Of a stretch of DNA of 64,000 bases, positions 50,419 through 58,800 are shown in pieces. Numbering within the stretch: position 1 is the stretch's first letter; every line of letters starts with the position of its first letter. Source of the DNA: Synaphobranchus kaupii (lineage: Eukaryota; Chordata; Actinopteri; Anguilliformes; Synaphobranchidae); contig CM056376.1 of the NCBI GenBank assembly GCA_029718625.1, forward strand, positions 84,939,975 to 85,003,974, written 5' to 3'. The position numbers and the translations under genes were made by a program. The notes under the pieces were generated by a model. That model searched no databases, was not told the origin of the DNA, and saw only the letters and a program-made list of their open reading frames with translations.

Positions 50419-50540
50419 CCTAGAGCTTGGAAGGCTGGTATTGAGCGTGCCCAGTGCATAGACAGAAAGAGCAGTCGCGAGGCTGACTCACAGATGTAAT
50501 TCACATTGAGGTACTCTGGCACAGGCAATGGCATCATTAA
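50419..50540 (-). CDS. nr2c1: nr2c1 coding exon 9 (first LBD helices), last exon visible
   Basis: The exon is 122 bp, too short to stand out as an open frame. The acceptor is CCATAG (50546-50541) and the donor GTGAGT (50418-50413). It encodes 40 residues plus two bases: [20 protein letters not shown] followed by [20 protein letters not shown]. It matches the start of the NR2C ligand-binding domain and joins the previous exon in phase. I searched minus-strand sequence down to the N gap, and the repeat-rich part beyond it, for the remaining LBD blocks and did not find them. Confidence 0.9.
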
Positions 50541-53500
50541 CTATGGAATGAAGGCACCATACTGTTACCACGGCATTACTTGCTTTATTAACCAACAGAG
50601 AACAGGGTGTCAGGAGTTACGACACCACTATCACCACTAAGGCAAAAATAACCCATTCCACCGAACATCCATTAAAAGCAAACGTCAGCACTGGTTGTAT
50701 CTGGAAGACTCGAGTAGCCACATTAGTCAAAGTATTCTCCTCATTCAAATTAAAATATACACTTACTGGAACAGATGCTGGGAATCTATAAAGCTGGGCT
50801 TCAAAAGGTCCTTTACCTTAAAGGGAACGTGCATGTCTGAGAGCAGTGGGCCTTCCAGCTCCACCACGCTGCCCGATTGGTCGCCTGAAACCAGGTGCAT
50901 GCTGGCCTCCATGGCCTCCCCCGCTGAGTTCTCTACTGGGTTCAATGCCTTGGCCAGGGTGTCAAATGCCCTGCATACCCAGTAAAACGAGTCAACACAA
51001 ACATACACACACAAGTAGCCAAAGTACATACTGATAATCATATGCATTCAATATATACAAATTTAACCAATCAATCAGCCAATATATACCCAGGAGTTGT
51101 CAAGGCCAATGTCAAATGCTTTGTTACTGAATAAACTATGGTGAAATGAAAGAACTCTCACATGAAAAATATTTTACAGTTATCATTTAATAACCCCTTT
51201 ATTGTTTATCCATTGTCAGAAACCCCCAAACATTGGCCTGTGTATGAGCTATTTGTTTAAAATGTCCGTTTAACTAGGATACTTGAAAGGGATAGCAACT
51301 TAAACTTTTTATATTCAACGAAGTTTGACACGAGCATTACTCACCGTGAGATGTCGGTCGTGGTCTGCTCCTCTGCTGGAACCTCAGTCAGAGATCCATC
51401 TCCGTTGCTCAGTGTCTCCATCAGCGATAGGTCCGTGTTGCTGTCACTCATTTCTCTCGCCTTGCTCAGGTGGGCAAGCGATGTGACCACATTGGCGAGT
51501 GTGCTCAGGTCATCCTGCAGGGGTCACACTAAAATGTTTTGAGATAGTTTAGAGATTATACTTACCAGTGTTGGCTGTCCTATGGGTCATTTTCCACTGT
51601 GCATGCCTGTTAACAGGCAGCTTGAAAGTCCACAATAACAATAATTCTATTTTATTTGTATAGCGCTTTTTACAGAGACACGGTCACAAAGACACTTTAC
51701 AGTGGAAATACAAATAAAAGAGCATGGAGGAGTCATAATTACAACATTCAACACTCATTCACCAATTCATTCAGCACCGTCATAGCCGATTATCATAAAT
51801 ACATAGTGGCTAGCAATTAGCACACGATTCCTAGTTTAAATAAGATAAACACACCCAGAAAACAGACAGACAAAATCAGAAAAATAAAAAAAAGCACAGC
51901 AGTAACAATAAAACCAATAGCAGAATTGTCTCTAGAGACGGTCACCAACAATGACCCTATATTTAAGCTCCATCAACAAGGAATGGATTCTTCTGCAATG
52001 GAAAAGATAAGTATACTAAGGGATATCTGTAATAAAAGACAACAGGGACCACAGTTAGTTTTATGTTGTTGTTATTCTCGTGTTAATTTTTTGAGGGACA
52101 GCTCAATACTTGGGGCCTATAATAAGAGGTCAAAAAATGGTATGAAGAGAAATTGTAGGTTAATTGCCTCGGTAACATCAGCAGCATAGCTTGAAAGGTT
52201 TCAAATTTTCATATATAGACCACCCATTGGTGAGAGTGTAACTTATGTAACAGAAAGCATCGCAGAAAGCATTTCTATGCAACAGAAAGCATCACTAAAT
52301 TGAGGGGGTTGGGGCTTTGGGGAGGCAGGGATGTTGTACCTTCTCTGGGGATGATGGGGAGCATGATGTTCTCCAGTTTATGAAACGGCTGCTGGATGTT
52401 CAACAACATACCAGACTCCAGTAGACTAGTGGACCTGCACACACAAAAACAATACAAATTATTAATACAATCAACAACTACGAAAGAAACTAACACGATA
52501 ACTGCAGCCAAAAATATCACAACACAACATTCACTCTTAGAATTACCAGATATGGTATTTGGACACTGTCTGAGCTGGAGGGGGTTGAGCCAGTTTTACA
52601 TGATGCTATAAAGACTGTGCAGTCCACATAAAAACAACAGTTAGGGAATTAAATGGCTGTATCCATAACAATTTCCAAGTTGGTTGAGTGGATCCATTAT
52701 GTCATCCAGCAGCAGTCAGCAGACATTCTAACACTTGGCAGTTCACAATGACAAACTGTCCTTCTGGACATTTTTATCTGAATTGGCACTCCAGAGAATC
52801 TCCTTGGAAAACAGTTCAAACAGACATTCGTTACATTTCAGCAGGGATCTGAATTGTTTCCAATGTGAGTGTTCCACCCTCATAGGCATGTCCACCATGA
52901 GATGGCAGTTGGCAGGAAACGCACCTGGCAGTCTCCTTGTCCGTCACAAAGGTGGGCGTGGCCGCCAGCGGGCTGCAGAGGTTCTTTCGAATGTAGATCT
53001 TTTCTGTGGATGCGGCGCAGTTGACGGGCTTTTCCCGGGGACACCTCCACAGGCTTTCGCTCGCACTGAACAGCTGGGGGGGGGGGGGGGGGGGGGGGGG
53101 GCAGTAAATAAAGTGCTTGGAAATCTCAGTAAAGCCTATGATGGTGTGAATGTAGCAGATTATATGAAGCAAAAAGTTGTTTGGGATGAATTAACTCATT
53201 GTCACAAGGGCATGAGAATTTAAAGACACTACACAGATGAATGCACCGCCAGGCAAGCACACAGATAACATAAGAAAGGTAATAATTAATACTCACAGTC
53301 CTGCTTCATGCCGAAGGAAATACAACGCTGCAGGCGGCAGTACTGGCAGCGATTGCGATGGTGCTTGTTGATTACGCACTCCCCCGTCCCCCTGCAGGTG
53401 TACACCAGGTTCTTCCTGACACTCCGCTTGAAGAAGCCCTTGCACCCCTCGCAGCTCACCGCTCCGTAGTGACGCCCTGAGAAAAGAGAGACGATAACGT

Positions 53501-56500
53501 AAATTATTCAATTATCTCACTGTAGCATTTCATAAACACCAGCACAAACCTTACCTAAGAGAATTATTTCGCTTACATTTTTGTTTAGGTTGTTTTTCCA
53601 TCTGTCCTGAAATATCATGTTTGCTAAAGGTCTCTGTGGGTCAATTGCTTAGCTGAAGTTTAAACCTCAGGTTTAACCCTCTAGACCACAGAACTGCATT
53701 ACAACTGGAACAGCTATCCAAATCTGTGAAATAAGGATTAGCTGTTCCAGTTGTAGTGCAGTTCTGTGGTCTAGAGTTTTAAACCTCAGGTTTAGGCTGC
53801 ATTCCAATAGTCAAATTCGAGCAAGGAAGGATCCTTTAAATGGCATGATCCAGAAATATTTTGCAGACATGCTAAGGACCATTCAAATTCCTTATATTGA
53901 GAAGGAGCTCCAGGATTCCTTTTATCTGTCCTTCTACCAAGGACGCTCCGGACTATCCTTTTCAGAAGGCCCACAATACAATGTTTACATAAGCATCTGA
54001 GTTTTCCAGGACCTACCGAATTACTGAATTCAAACAACAATGGATGAGCGAAAATCTTCTGAGAAATGCTAGTATTGTTGGTTAGCATGGGCTTATAATA
54101 GAAAGTAAACAAACAATGACACAATCAGACAATTCATCAAATTTATTAAGAGGCTAAATTTCGCCGAAATAAAACGGACGGTTCAAGTGAAATAATGCAC
54201 CTTTTGTAGTAATTTTTTGTGAAGTTGCAATTTGCTATGAACAGTCACGTCAATAACACCCGACGTCGCACCATGACGCATGGTAGAGAAGGAGGTTTTA
54301 ATTTCACAGTAGACGCTAGATTCCTTGTAAATCTCTCCTTCCATCCTTTCCTTGACCCCTGTGACGTTTTCTAGCGAGGTTAAGGAAAAGAAAACGGACC
54401 TACTTTTTTGACAATCCGAATGCAGCCTTAAACTCCACCTAAGCACACTGAAATTGACCATGTACATCATCAAGATTTGTAGGCTACTTCTTGCCCACCT
54501 GAGGCCTTGTCTCCACACACCACGCAGTACTCCACAACAGGTTTGGCAAGTGACTGGTCCGAGCCATCCGTCTGTCACAAACTGGGCGAAAAGTCAAAAA
54601 TCAATGAATAGCCATCAACTGGATCTGAACACTTGTAGGAACAATCTTGTTTCTAATAAAAAATGAAAGACTCAAAATGAAAAGGGTCACATAAGCAAGT
54701 TACATTGCTCTAGACAAACTGAGCAAATATAAACATAAAATCTACATCCGCAATTGAGAAATCTTGCAGAATTTGTAGTATGCCCACAGAGGCAAACCAC
54801 ACACATGCAAATTATTTCCTGTCCAGTCATTCTGGACATGCCATCAACCACAGACTTACAGTGACAGTCTGTAAGTACTTGGACAGTGACAAACAATTTT
54901 GCACATTGAATTTGAAATGAAACGATGAATATGAGGTTAAAATACAGACTGTCAGCTTTACTTTAAGGGTATTTACACCCATATCCAGTGATCCATAAAT
55001 TAATTACAGCTCTTTTTATACTTTGTCCACCCATTTTAGGGGCCCAAAAGTAATTGGACACAATAACATAATCTTAAATAAAGTCGTCAAATTGAATACT
55101 TATTTTTACTTTAATACTTTAATTTTTCTTCACATTTGAAAGTATTCAACCTGGTAGACTACTATGTTGGTCTTCCGTGGTCTACCAGGTTGACACATCC
55201 TTGGGTCTCATGTTGAGAGACAACAGCAACGGACTCCAAATACAAATACCACACCTAGAATCAAGACTGGACCTTTTGTTAGCTTTCTTGTGCATGAACA
55301 AATGATGCAACAACACACAGCTGGCCAAGAAATAGCTGAGCAGCCAATTGCCCAATTACTTTTGGTCCCATAAAATGGGGGGGACTATGTATAAATAGGG
55401 CTGAAATTAATACACAGTTCACCCGATATGGATGTAAATACACTCATATTAAAGCTGACAGTCAGCACTTTAACCGTTAATGTTCATTGTTTCATTTCAA
55501 ATCTAATGTGCTGGAGTACAGGGCCTAAACAACAAAATCTGTGTCACTCAAAATACTTACGGACTGCACTGTACATACCATACAAGCTTACAAGCAAGAC
55601 ACTATATAAGGCACCATACAAGTCTTGTATAAAGATATTACACATTTTTCATGCTTTCAAGCTACAACAGCATCACATGGAAACAAACAGAGTAATGTAG
55701 CTTGAGGTTAAAATAAGAGAAAATGGGTGGGGTTGTTACTGGTGGGCAGAGCCTGTTTGAAGTCCATACCTGGATCTGCTGTCCGGCCAGATCTGGTGAG
55801 GTGAAGAGCAGCTGATTGACAGCGTTGCCATCGGGGGTGGTAAGGATTACCTTGCCTGGGGAGGGCTCTTGTTTGGCCAGGATAAACTGCTGCCTTCCAG
55901 CAGGGGCCTGATCAAATGCCGTAACGATCTGGATCTTTTGCCCTGTCTGCTGATCTGTCACAATCTGGACACGGAAGCAAGGTTGCTGCATATACAGTGA
56001 CACACTGCATTTTTGTTTGCATGGGTTTGACACAGATAATAACTGAATATTGATCTGGTTCGAACATTACTTTACAGACATTGGCTATTAGTGCTTTGAG
56101 CATGAATAATCTTGTATAGCTGATGATGTGCTCATAACAGACACAAGTAACAGAACTTATTGGTCACTGCGACACTTGACTTTAAAAAACAGATATTTAC
56201 TTTTGATTTATCTTATTTAGCACCTTGTCACATATTTCTCAGCCCAGAAACAACTGCACGAACATAACTAATCACAAACAGGTAGAACCAAAACCATGTA
56301 TGGTGGACGAGGACTGGCGAATACCATTCCACCTTCATCTACACTGTAATTGATTCAATTGAGCATGCTGCATTCTGTAAAGTCAGCATCCTTAATTTAC
56401 AGCTCCTCTGAACAGCTTTTGTATGCGCATGTGGACAAGCAGTATAAGTGGTTCTAGGCTTGGTCACCTGTATTCGGTGACCCAGGGCCATGCCTCCATC

Positions 56501-56539
56501 TGCTGACACCAACTGTATCCTCTGGGTTTGTCCATCCAT
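50419..56539 (-). CDS. nr2c1: NR2C-type orphan nuclear receptor (TR2-like), 9 coding exons, 3' end missing
   Basis: NR2C receptors are nuclear zinc-finger transcription factors that bind direct repeats of AGGTCA. I joined the exons by reading conserved NR2C protein segments between GT/AG sites: 56539-56468, 55964-55770, 54571-54499, 53476-53297, 53073-52925, 52434-52340, 51514-51345, 50970-50817 and 50540-50419. They give about 400 residues: N-terminal region 1-89, DNA-binding domain about 105-175, hinge, and the first part of the LBD. Human NR2C1 is about 600 residues, so about 200 C-terminal residues are absent. The zinc-finger text (CRLQRC, FGMKQD) and the [10 protein letters not shown] segment resemble NR2C1; a few LBD residues ([13 protein letters not shown]) look more like NR2C2. 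There is a frameshift at 53037-53040 and a phase clash between the exons at 52340 and 51514. NR2C2 is the alternative name; family certainty is very high. Confidence 0.85.
50817..50970 (-). CDS. nr2c1: nr2c1 coding exon 8 (hinge to LBD)
   Basis: The exon is 154 bp, entered in phase 2 after ATGCAG and leaving in phase 0 at GTAAAG (50816-50811). It encodes 51 residues starting [15 protein letters not shown] and ending [13 protein letters not shown]. The [10 protein letters not shown] and EGPLLSD blocks are diagnostic of the NR2C receptors. No frame problem is seen. Confidence 0.92.
51345..51514 (-). CDS. nr2c1: nr2c1 coding exon 7 (hinge)
   Basis: The exon is 170 bp, bounded by acceptor CTGCAG (51520-51515) and donor GTGAGT (51344-51339). 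Its coding frame is entered in phase 0 and left in phase 2, giving [20 protein letters not shown], then a polar stretch with [20 protein letters not shown], ending [17 protein letters not shown] is strongly conserved in TR2 and TR4. The following R is split across the intron and continues correctly as [10 protein letters not shown] in the next exon. Confidence 0.85.
51640..51710 (+). repeat. dispersed fish repeat fragment (LINE/SINE tail-like)
   Basis: The segment with TTTATTTGTATAGCGC followed by a CACAAAGACACTTTACAG block resembles an interspersed motif common in teleost genomes. It lies in an nr2c1 intron. The class cannot be assigned from this fragment. Confidence 0.4.
52340..52434 (-). 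CDS. nr2c1: nr2c1 coding exon 6 (hinge)
   Basis: The exon runs from acceptor CAG (52437-52435) to donor GTACAA (52339-52334), 95 bp, and reads [20 protein letters not shown] then [24 protein letters not shown] aligns with the NR2C hinge. Entered in phase 2 it leaves in phase 1, whereas the next exon must be entered in phase 0 to give its conserved reading. One base is therefore in excess somewhere between the 3' part of this exon and the next acceptor. Confidence 0.75.
52925..53073 (-). CDS. nr2c1: nr2c1 coding exon 5 (hinge), one-base frameshift
   Basis: After the acceptor CAG (53076-53074), itself inside a long C-tract on this strand, the exon starts in phase 1 and reads [11 protein letters not shown]. 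It continues one base out of frame with [18 protein letters not shown] through [11 protein letters not shown] to a GTGCGT donor (52924-52919). The two conserved halves meet at the run of four G (plus strand) at 53037-53040; three would keep the frame. Observed length is 149 bp and the frame-consistent length is 148. Given the strong conservation of both halves, an assembly insertion is the simplest reading, but a real disabling mutation cannot be excluded. Confidence 0.85.
53297..53476 (-). CDS. nr2c1: nr2c1 coding exon 4 (DNA-binding domain core)
   Basis: The exon is 180 bp, entered in phase 1 after CTCAG and leaving in phase 1 at GTGAGT (53296-53291). It begins [20 protein letters not shown] and ends [14 protein letters not shown]. 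It holds the last two cysteines of finger 1, the P-box CEGCKG that reads the AGGTCA half-site, and the four cysteines of finger 2 (CRGTGEC and CQYC). All expected zinc ligands are intact. RLQRC and FGMKQD favour NR2C1; human NR2C2 has RLKKC and GMKME there. The exon has no frameshift. Confidence 0.95.
53659..53794. mobile_element. hairpin element (foldback/MITE) in an nr2c1 intron
   Basis: Two ~36 bp arms are inverted copies: CTCTAGACCACAGAACTGCA onward at about 53679, and the complementary arm at 53741-53776. The loop is about 26 bp. Both outer sides carry the near-palindrome TAAACCTCAGGTTTA. The right copy supplies the TTA next to the Harbinger-like element. Confidence 0.6.
53795..54427. 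mobile_element. PIF/Harbinger-like MITE in an nr2c1 intron
   Basis: The ends are GGCTGCATTC at 53795 and GAATGCAGCC at 54427, with weaker inverted similarity continuing inward (TAGTCAAA and TTTGACAA). The element is flanked by TTA at 53792-53794 and 54428-54430. A three-base TTA duplication with G-starting termini fits PIF/Harbinger. At 633 bp with no transposase similarity it would be non-autonomous. It lies between the first and second DNA-binding-domain exons. Confidence 0.65.
54499..54571 (-). CDS. nr2c1: nr2c1 coding exon 3 (start of DNA-binding domain)
   Basis: The exon is 73 bp, entered in phase 0 after CAG (54574-54572) and leaving in phase 1 at a GTGGGC donor (54498-54493). It encodes [20 protein letters not shown] followed by DKAS and the first base of a glycine codon. 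[10 protein letters not shown] supplies the first two zinc ligands of finger 1. The split inside this glycine codon is a usual nuclear-receptor intron position. Confidence 0.9.
54859..55571. mobile_element. Tc1/mariner-type MITE with long inverted repeats
   Basis: The element begins CAGTGACAGTCTGTAAGTAC at 54859 and ends with a diverged reverse complement (CTTACGGACTGCACTG) at 55571. TA dinucleotides flank both ends. The inverted repeats extend about 150 bp or more, sharing TTTGAAATGAAAC and CTGTCAGCTTTA. The centre contains phrases common in fish Tc1 copies (AATTACTTTTGGTCCC) but no open transposase. It sits in the intron between nr2c1 coding exons 2 and 3. Confidence 0.75.
55770..55964 (-). 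CDS. nr2c1: nr2c1 coding exon 2 (N-terminal region)
   Basis: The exon is 195 bp and exactly 65 codons, phase 0 at both ends, with acceptor CAG at 55967-55965 and donor GTATGG at 55769-55764. It reads from [18 protein letters not shown] to DLAGQQIQ and includes [12 protein letters not shown] and [10 protein letters not shown]. The first segment is shared by TR2 and TR4; the second matches the NR2C1 pattern better than NR2C2. It is residues 25-89 of the predicted protein. Confidence 0.88.
55965..56467. other. nr2c1 intron (between coding exons 1 and 2)
   Basis: About 500 bp bounded by GTGACC and CAG. I see no repeat, element or conserved block inside it. Confidence 0.7.
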
Positions 56540-56553
56540 GGTGATGTGTTGTC
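56468..56553 (-). CDS. nr2c1: nr2c1 first coding exon (start codon)
   Basis: The ATG at 56539-56537 sits in a very good context (CACCATGG) and opens 24 codons beginning [16 protein letters not shown] and ending HRIQ. The exon closes in phase 0 at a GTGACC donor (56467-56462). The acceptor TAG at 56556-56554 leaves 14 bases of 5' UTR; its pyrimidine tract is weak, so that boundary is less certain than the start. The RIQ followed by IVTDQQTGQ across the junction is typical of the NR2C N-terminus. Confidence 0.85.
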
Positions 56554-57318
56554 CTACAGCGACTTCTCAGCTTCTATGCCCATGAGGCAGACTTTGAATC
56601 AGTGATCCAAATAAAGAAAATCATAAAGTAAATCTATCTGTTCATTACCAGTAAACATCCTTCTAATGTACAGGCATGTGTGAAACATAACGAACAATAC
56701 TCAGTTAATCTGCCTCAGGTGGGGCGAGGACTGCAATCCCAATATTAATTCAGTAATAATGGACTAAGATGATAGCTAATCATGAAGTTATTGCAGGTCC
56801 ATGTTTGAGCTTAATTTTAAAACAGTATTCGCGAAAATAGCTAGCATAACTACGAGAGGGATAACGTTAGCATGTAAAGGGAATCGGGCTCATATGGCTA
56901 ACTAGCAATAGAAATCGGGAATTTTATCGGCTATTTTAGTGAGCATATGAAACTCTGTGCTAAACTACAGTACATGTGTAAACAGGAACACGTGTGATTG
57001 GGATCGAATAGGGGCTATTCAGCTCTAACAGCTGCCTTAACGTTAGCTAAATAGAAATCTAGCTAGCAAGCTAGAATGACAAGCCTCCCAAGTCAAGTCC
57101 ATCCTCCATGTTTGTTTATTTTTTAGCGACTAGCGCTACAAAGCAGCTAGCTAGCTAACCATGACAGTATAATTACAACCGCAGCAGGCACTGGCCAGGT
57201 AACTAATGGTTTGTTTCCTCAACAAAGGTCAGTGTTTAAAACCAATACGGAAGATCAAAGTTATTTCTTTTCCTGTGGGTGAAAGGTCAACATTGATAGG
57301 TTAAAGCATGCTACATAC
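56554..57318. other. nr2c1 5' intron
   Basis: Non-coding sequence between the candidate GTATGT donor and the acceptor of the first coding exon. It is rich in short GCTAGC/CTAGCTAG-type words, which continue upstream into the promoter region. No element was recognised. Confidence 0.5.
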
Positions 57319-57420
57319 CGTCCGTGGGTTCAAGCAAACGGCCTGTTAAGAGGAAGGGTTGAGACTGGCGGAGATCTCTTTTTAAAATGGAACTACGGCG
57401 ACAAATAACTTGTTTTTTTA
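57319..57420 (-). other. candidate non-coding first exon of nr2c1
   Basis: A strong donor consensus GTATGT lies on the minus strand at 57318-57313, upstream of the first coding exon, which itself begins with an acceptor. This implies at least one upstream 5' UTR exon. The 5' limit given is arbitrary because no transcription start can be read. A second similar donor at 57956-57951 could define an alternative first exon. Confidence 0.4.
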
Positions 57421-57939
57421 TTTTTATAAAGACTCGAAGCACACGGAAATGTAACGTTGATTTCTGCAATTCGATCATTCAGTTACACCCGCCTGTGTAT
57501 ACAGACGTAACGTATTTTTGATAGCCAGGTAATGCAGCGCTAATGTAACGTTAGCTGTCTATGATCCCAAACAGGAACCAAGTGGGCAAGCTAACTTCTT
57601 TAGCTAGCTTTTAGCTACGCGACCCCGAAAATGGCAGCCCTAGCGTTCAAGCTAAAAAAAAATGCGGTTGGGTATATTTTAGTCGATGGTTAATACAGGT
57701 CCAATTTTTATCTAGCTATTTACCGATTTCTCATGCGAAAACGACGACTGATCACTCCCAATATCTGTCGATCGGTCTTTTTCCGTCTCGTTCCGCTACT
57801 ACAAACAGAGTGTTGGCTAGTGCTAGCTAGCGCCAAATGTTAGTAAATAGCATGCTAGCTAACGTTGTCAGTTGCATATTTCCTTAGTTAGCGCGCCATT
57901 TTATTTTCACTCTAGCCATTGCCAGAGTAACAGTATTCT

Positions 57940-58130
57940 GTACGAAACAAACATACCTGGAATGTTGTATTATTTTCTTCTTGAATGTTACAACCTTATT
58001 CTTTTTAAAAAAAAAATGTGTTTCGGTTTCTACCGTTCACTGCTCCGGGAAGGGTCAGAGTTCGTGACCTCTTTCCGCAAAATGTGCTGCACTGCTCATG
58101 CGCAAACGTAACTAACGGGTGACCCGTCTT
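57940..58130 (-). promoter_or_regulatory. candidate nr2c1 promoter / alternative first exon
   Basis: A GTATGT donor (minus strand, 57956-57951) follows a short possible exon. Upstream of it are an NRF1-like core (CATGCGCA, about 58097-58105) and two nuclear-receptor half-sites facing each other, GGGTCA at 58052-58057 and TGACCT at 58065-58070 on the plus strand. No TATA box is apparent. The role rests on position and motifs only. Confidence 0.3.
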
Positions 58131-58204
58131 TTTTCCCCTTGTATCATTTAGTTATGTGTTACGAGTCAGAGTGAGAGGTAATCCCAACTAAAATCTGGTT
58201 CCGG

Positions 58205-58800
58205 GATGAAAATTATGGGTTCCATACTATATAATATTGTGATCAATGATATTTTTGAGAATATTGACATAAAATCGTCTCTACGCAGATGATGGAGCCA
58301 TTTGGAAACATGGAAGAAATATACTTCATTTGATCAAAAATATTCAGAAAGCCATAAGTAATGTTGAAAAATTGTCGTATAATTGGGGATTCAAGCTCTC
58401 TGTGACAAAATCATGTTACATGATTTTCACTAGAAAACGAATACCAATTTAAGGCTGATGATAGATAACAACCCGATGGAAAAGAGTACAAGAATTTAAA
58501 TACATGAGATGTATATCTGGATATGACTGGGGAGCGAACAAAGAGTCATTGCTACATACCTATAGGGCCCTAATGAGATCTACCATTGACTATGGTTCCA
58601 TAATATATGGAGCAGCAACTAACTGCATTAGAAAAGATTGACAGATTGGGATGGCAGGTATGCCATCCGCCAAGTTACGGCTTGGTGGGGCATGCCCCAT
58701 ATCTATACAGCACAGAGAGTTTGGCACTTTTCAGGGTTTCCTACAGAAGTAACCACAATGACCATATACTCTCAGCCCTTAAAAACATTAACTTCTGTAT
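58205..58800 (+). pseudogene. non-LTR retrotransposon reverse transcriptase remnant
   Basis: The frame reads GSILYNIVINDIFENIDIKS, shifts by one base, then LYADDGAIWKHGRN and EKLSYNWGFKLSVTKSCYMI. Further frames give YRALMRSTIDYGSIIYGAA. The YADD catalytic motif, the WGFKLSxTKS block and the YGSIIYG block are those of Jockey/I-type LINE reverse transcriptases. Several frameshifts and stops are present, and both ends of the element are missing. It lies just upstream of the nr2c1 promoter region. Confidence 0.82.

Noticed and set aside
50763..51047. Minus-strand frame taken as a small gene by itself
   Set aside because: Only 50817-50970 is coding, as an exon of the nuclear receptor. The flanks are intron read-through.
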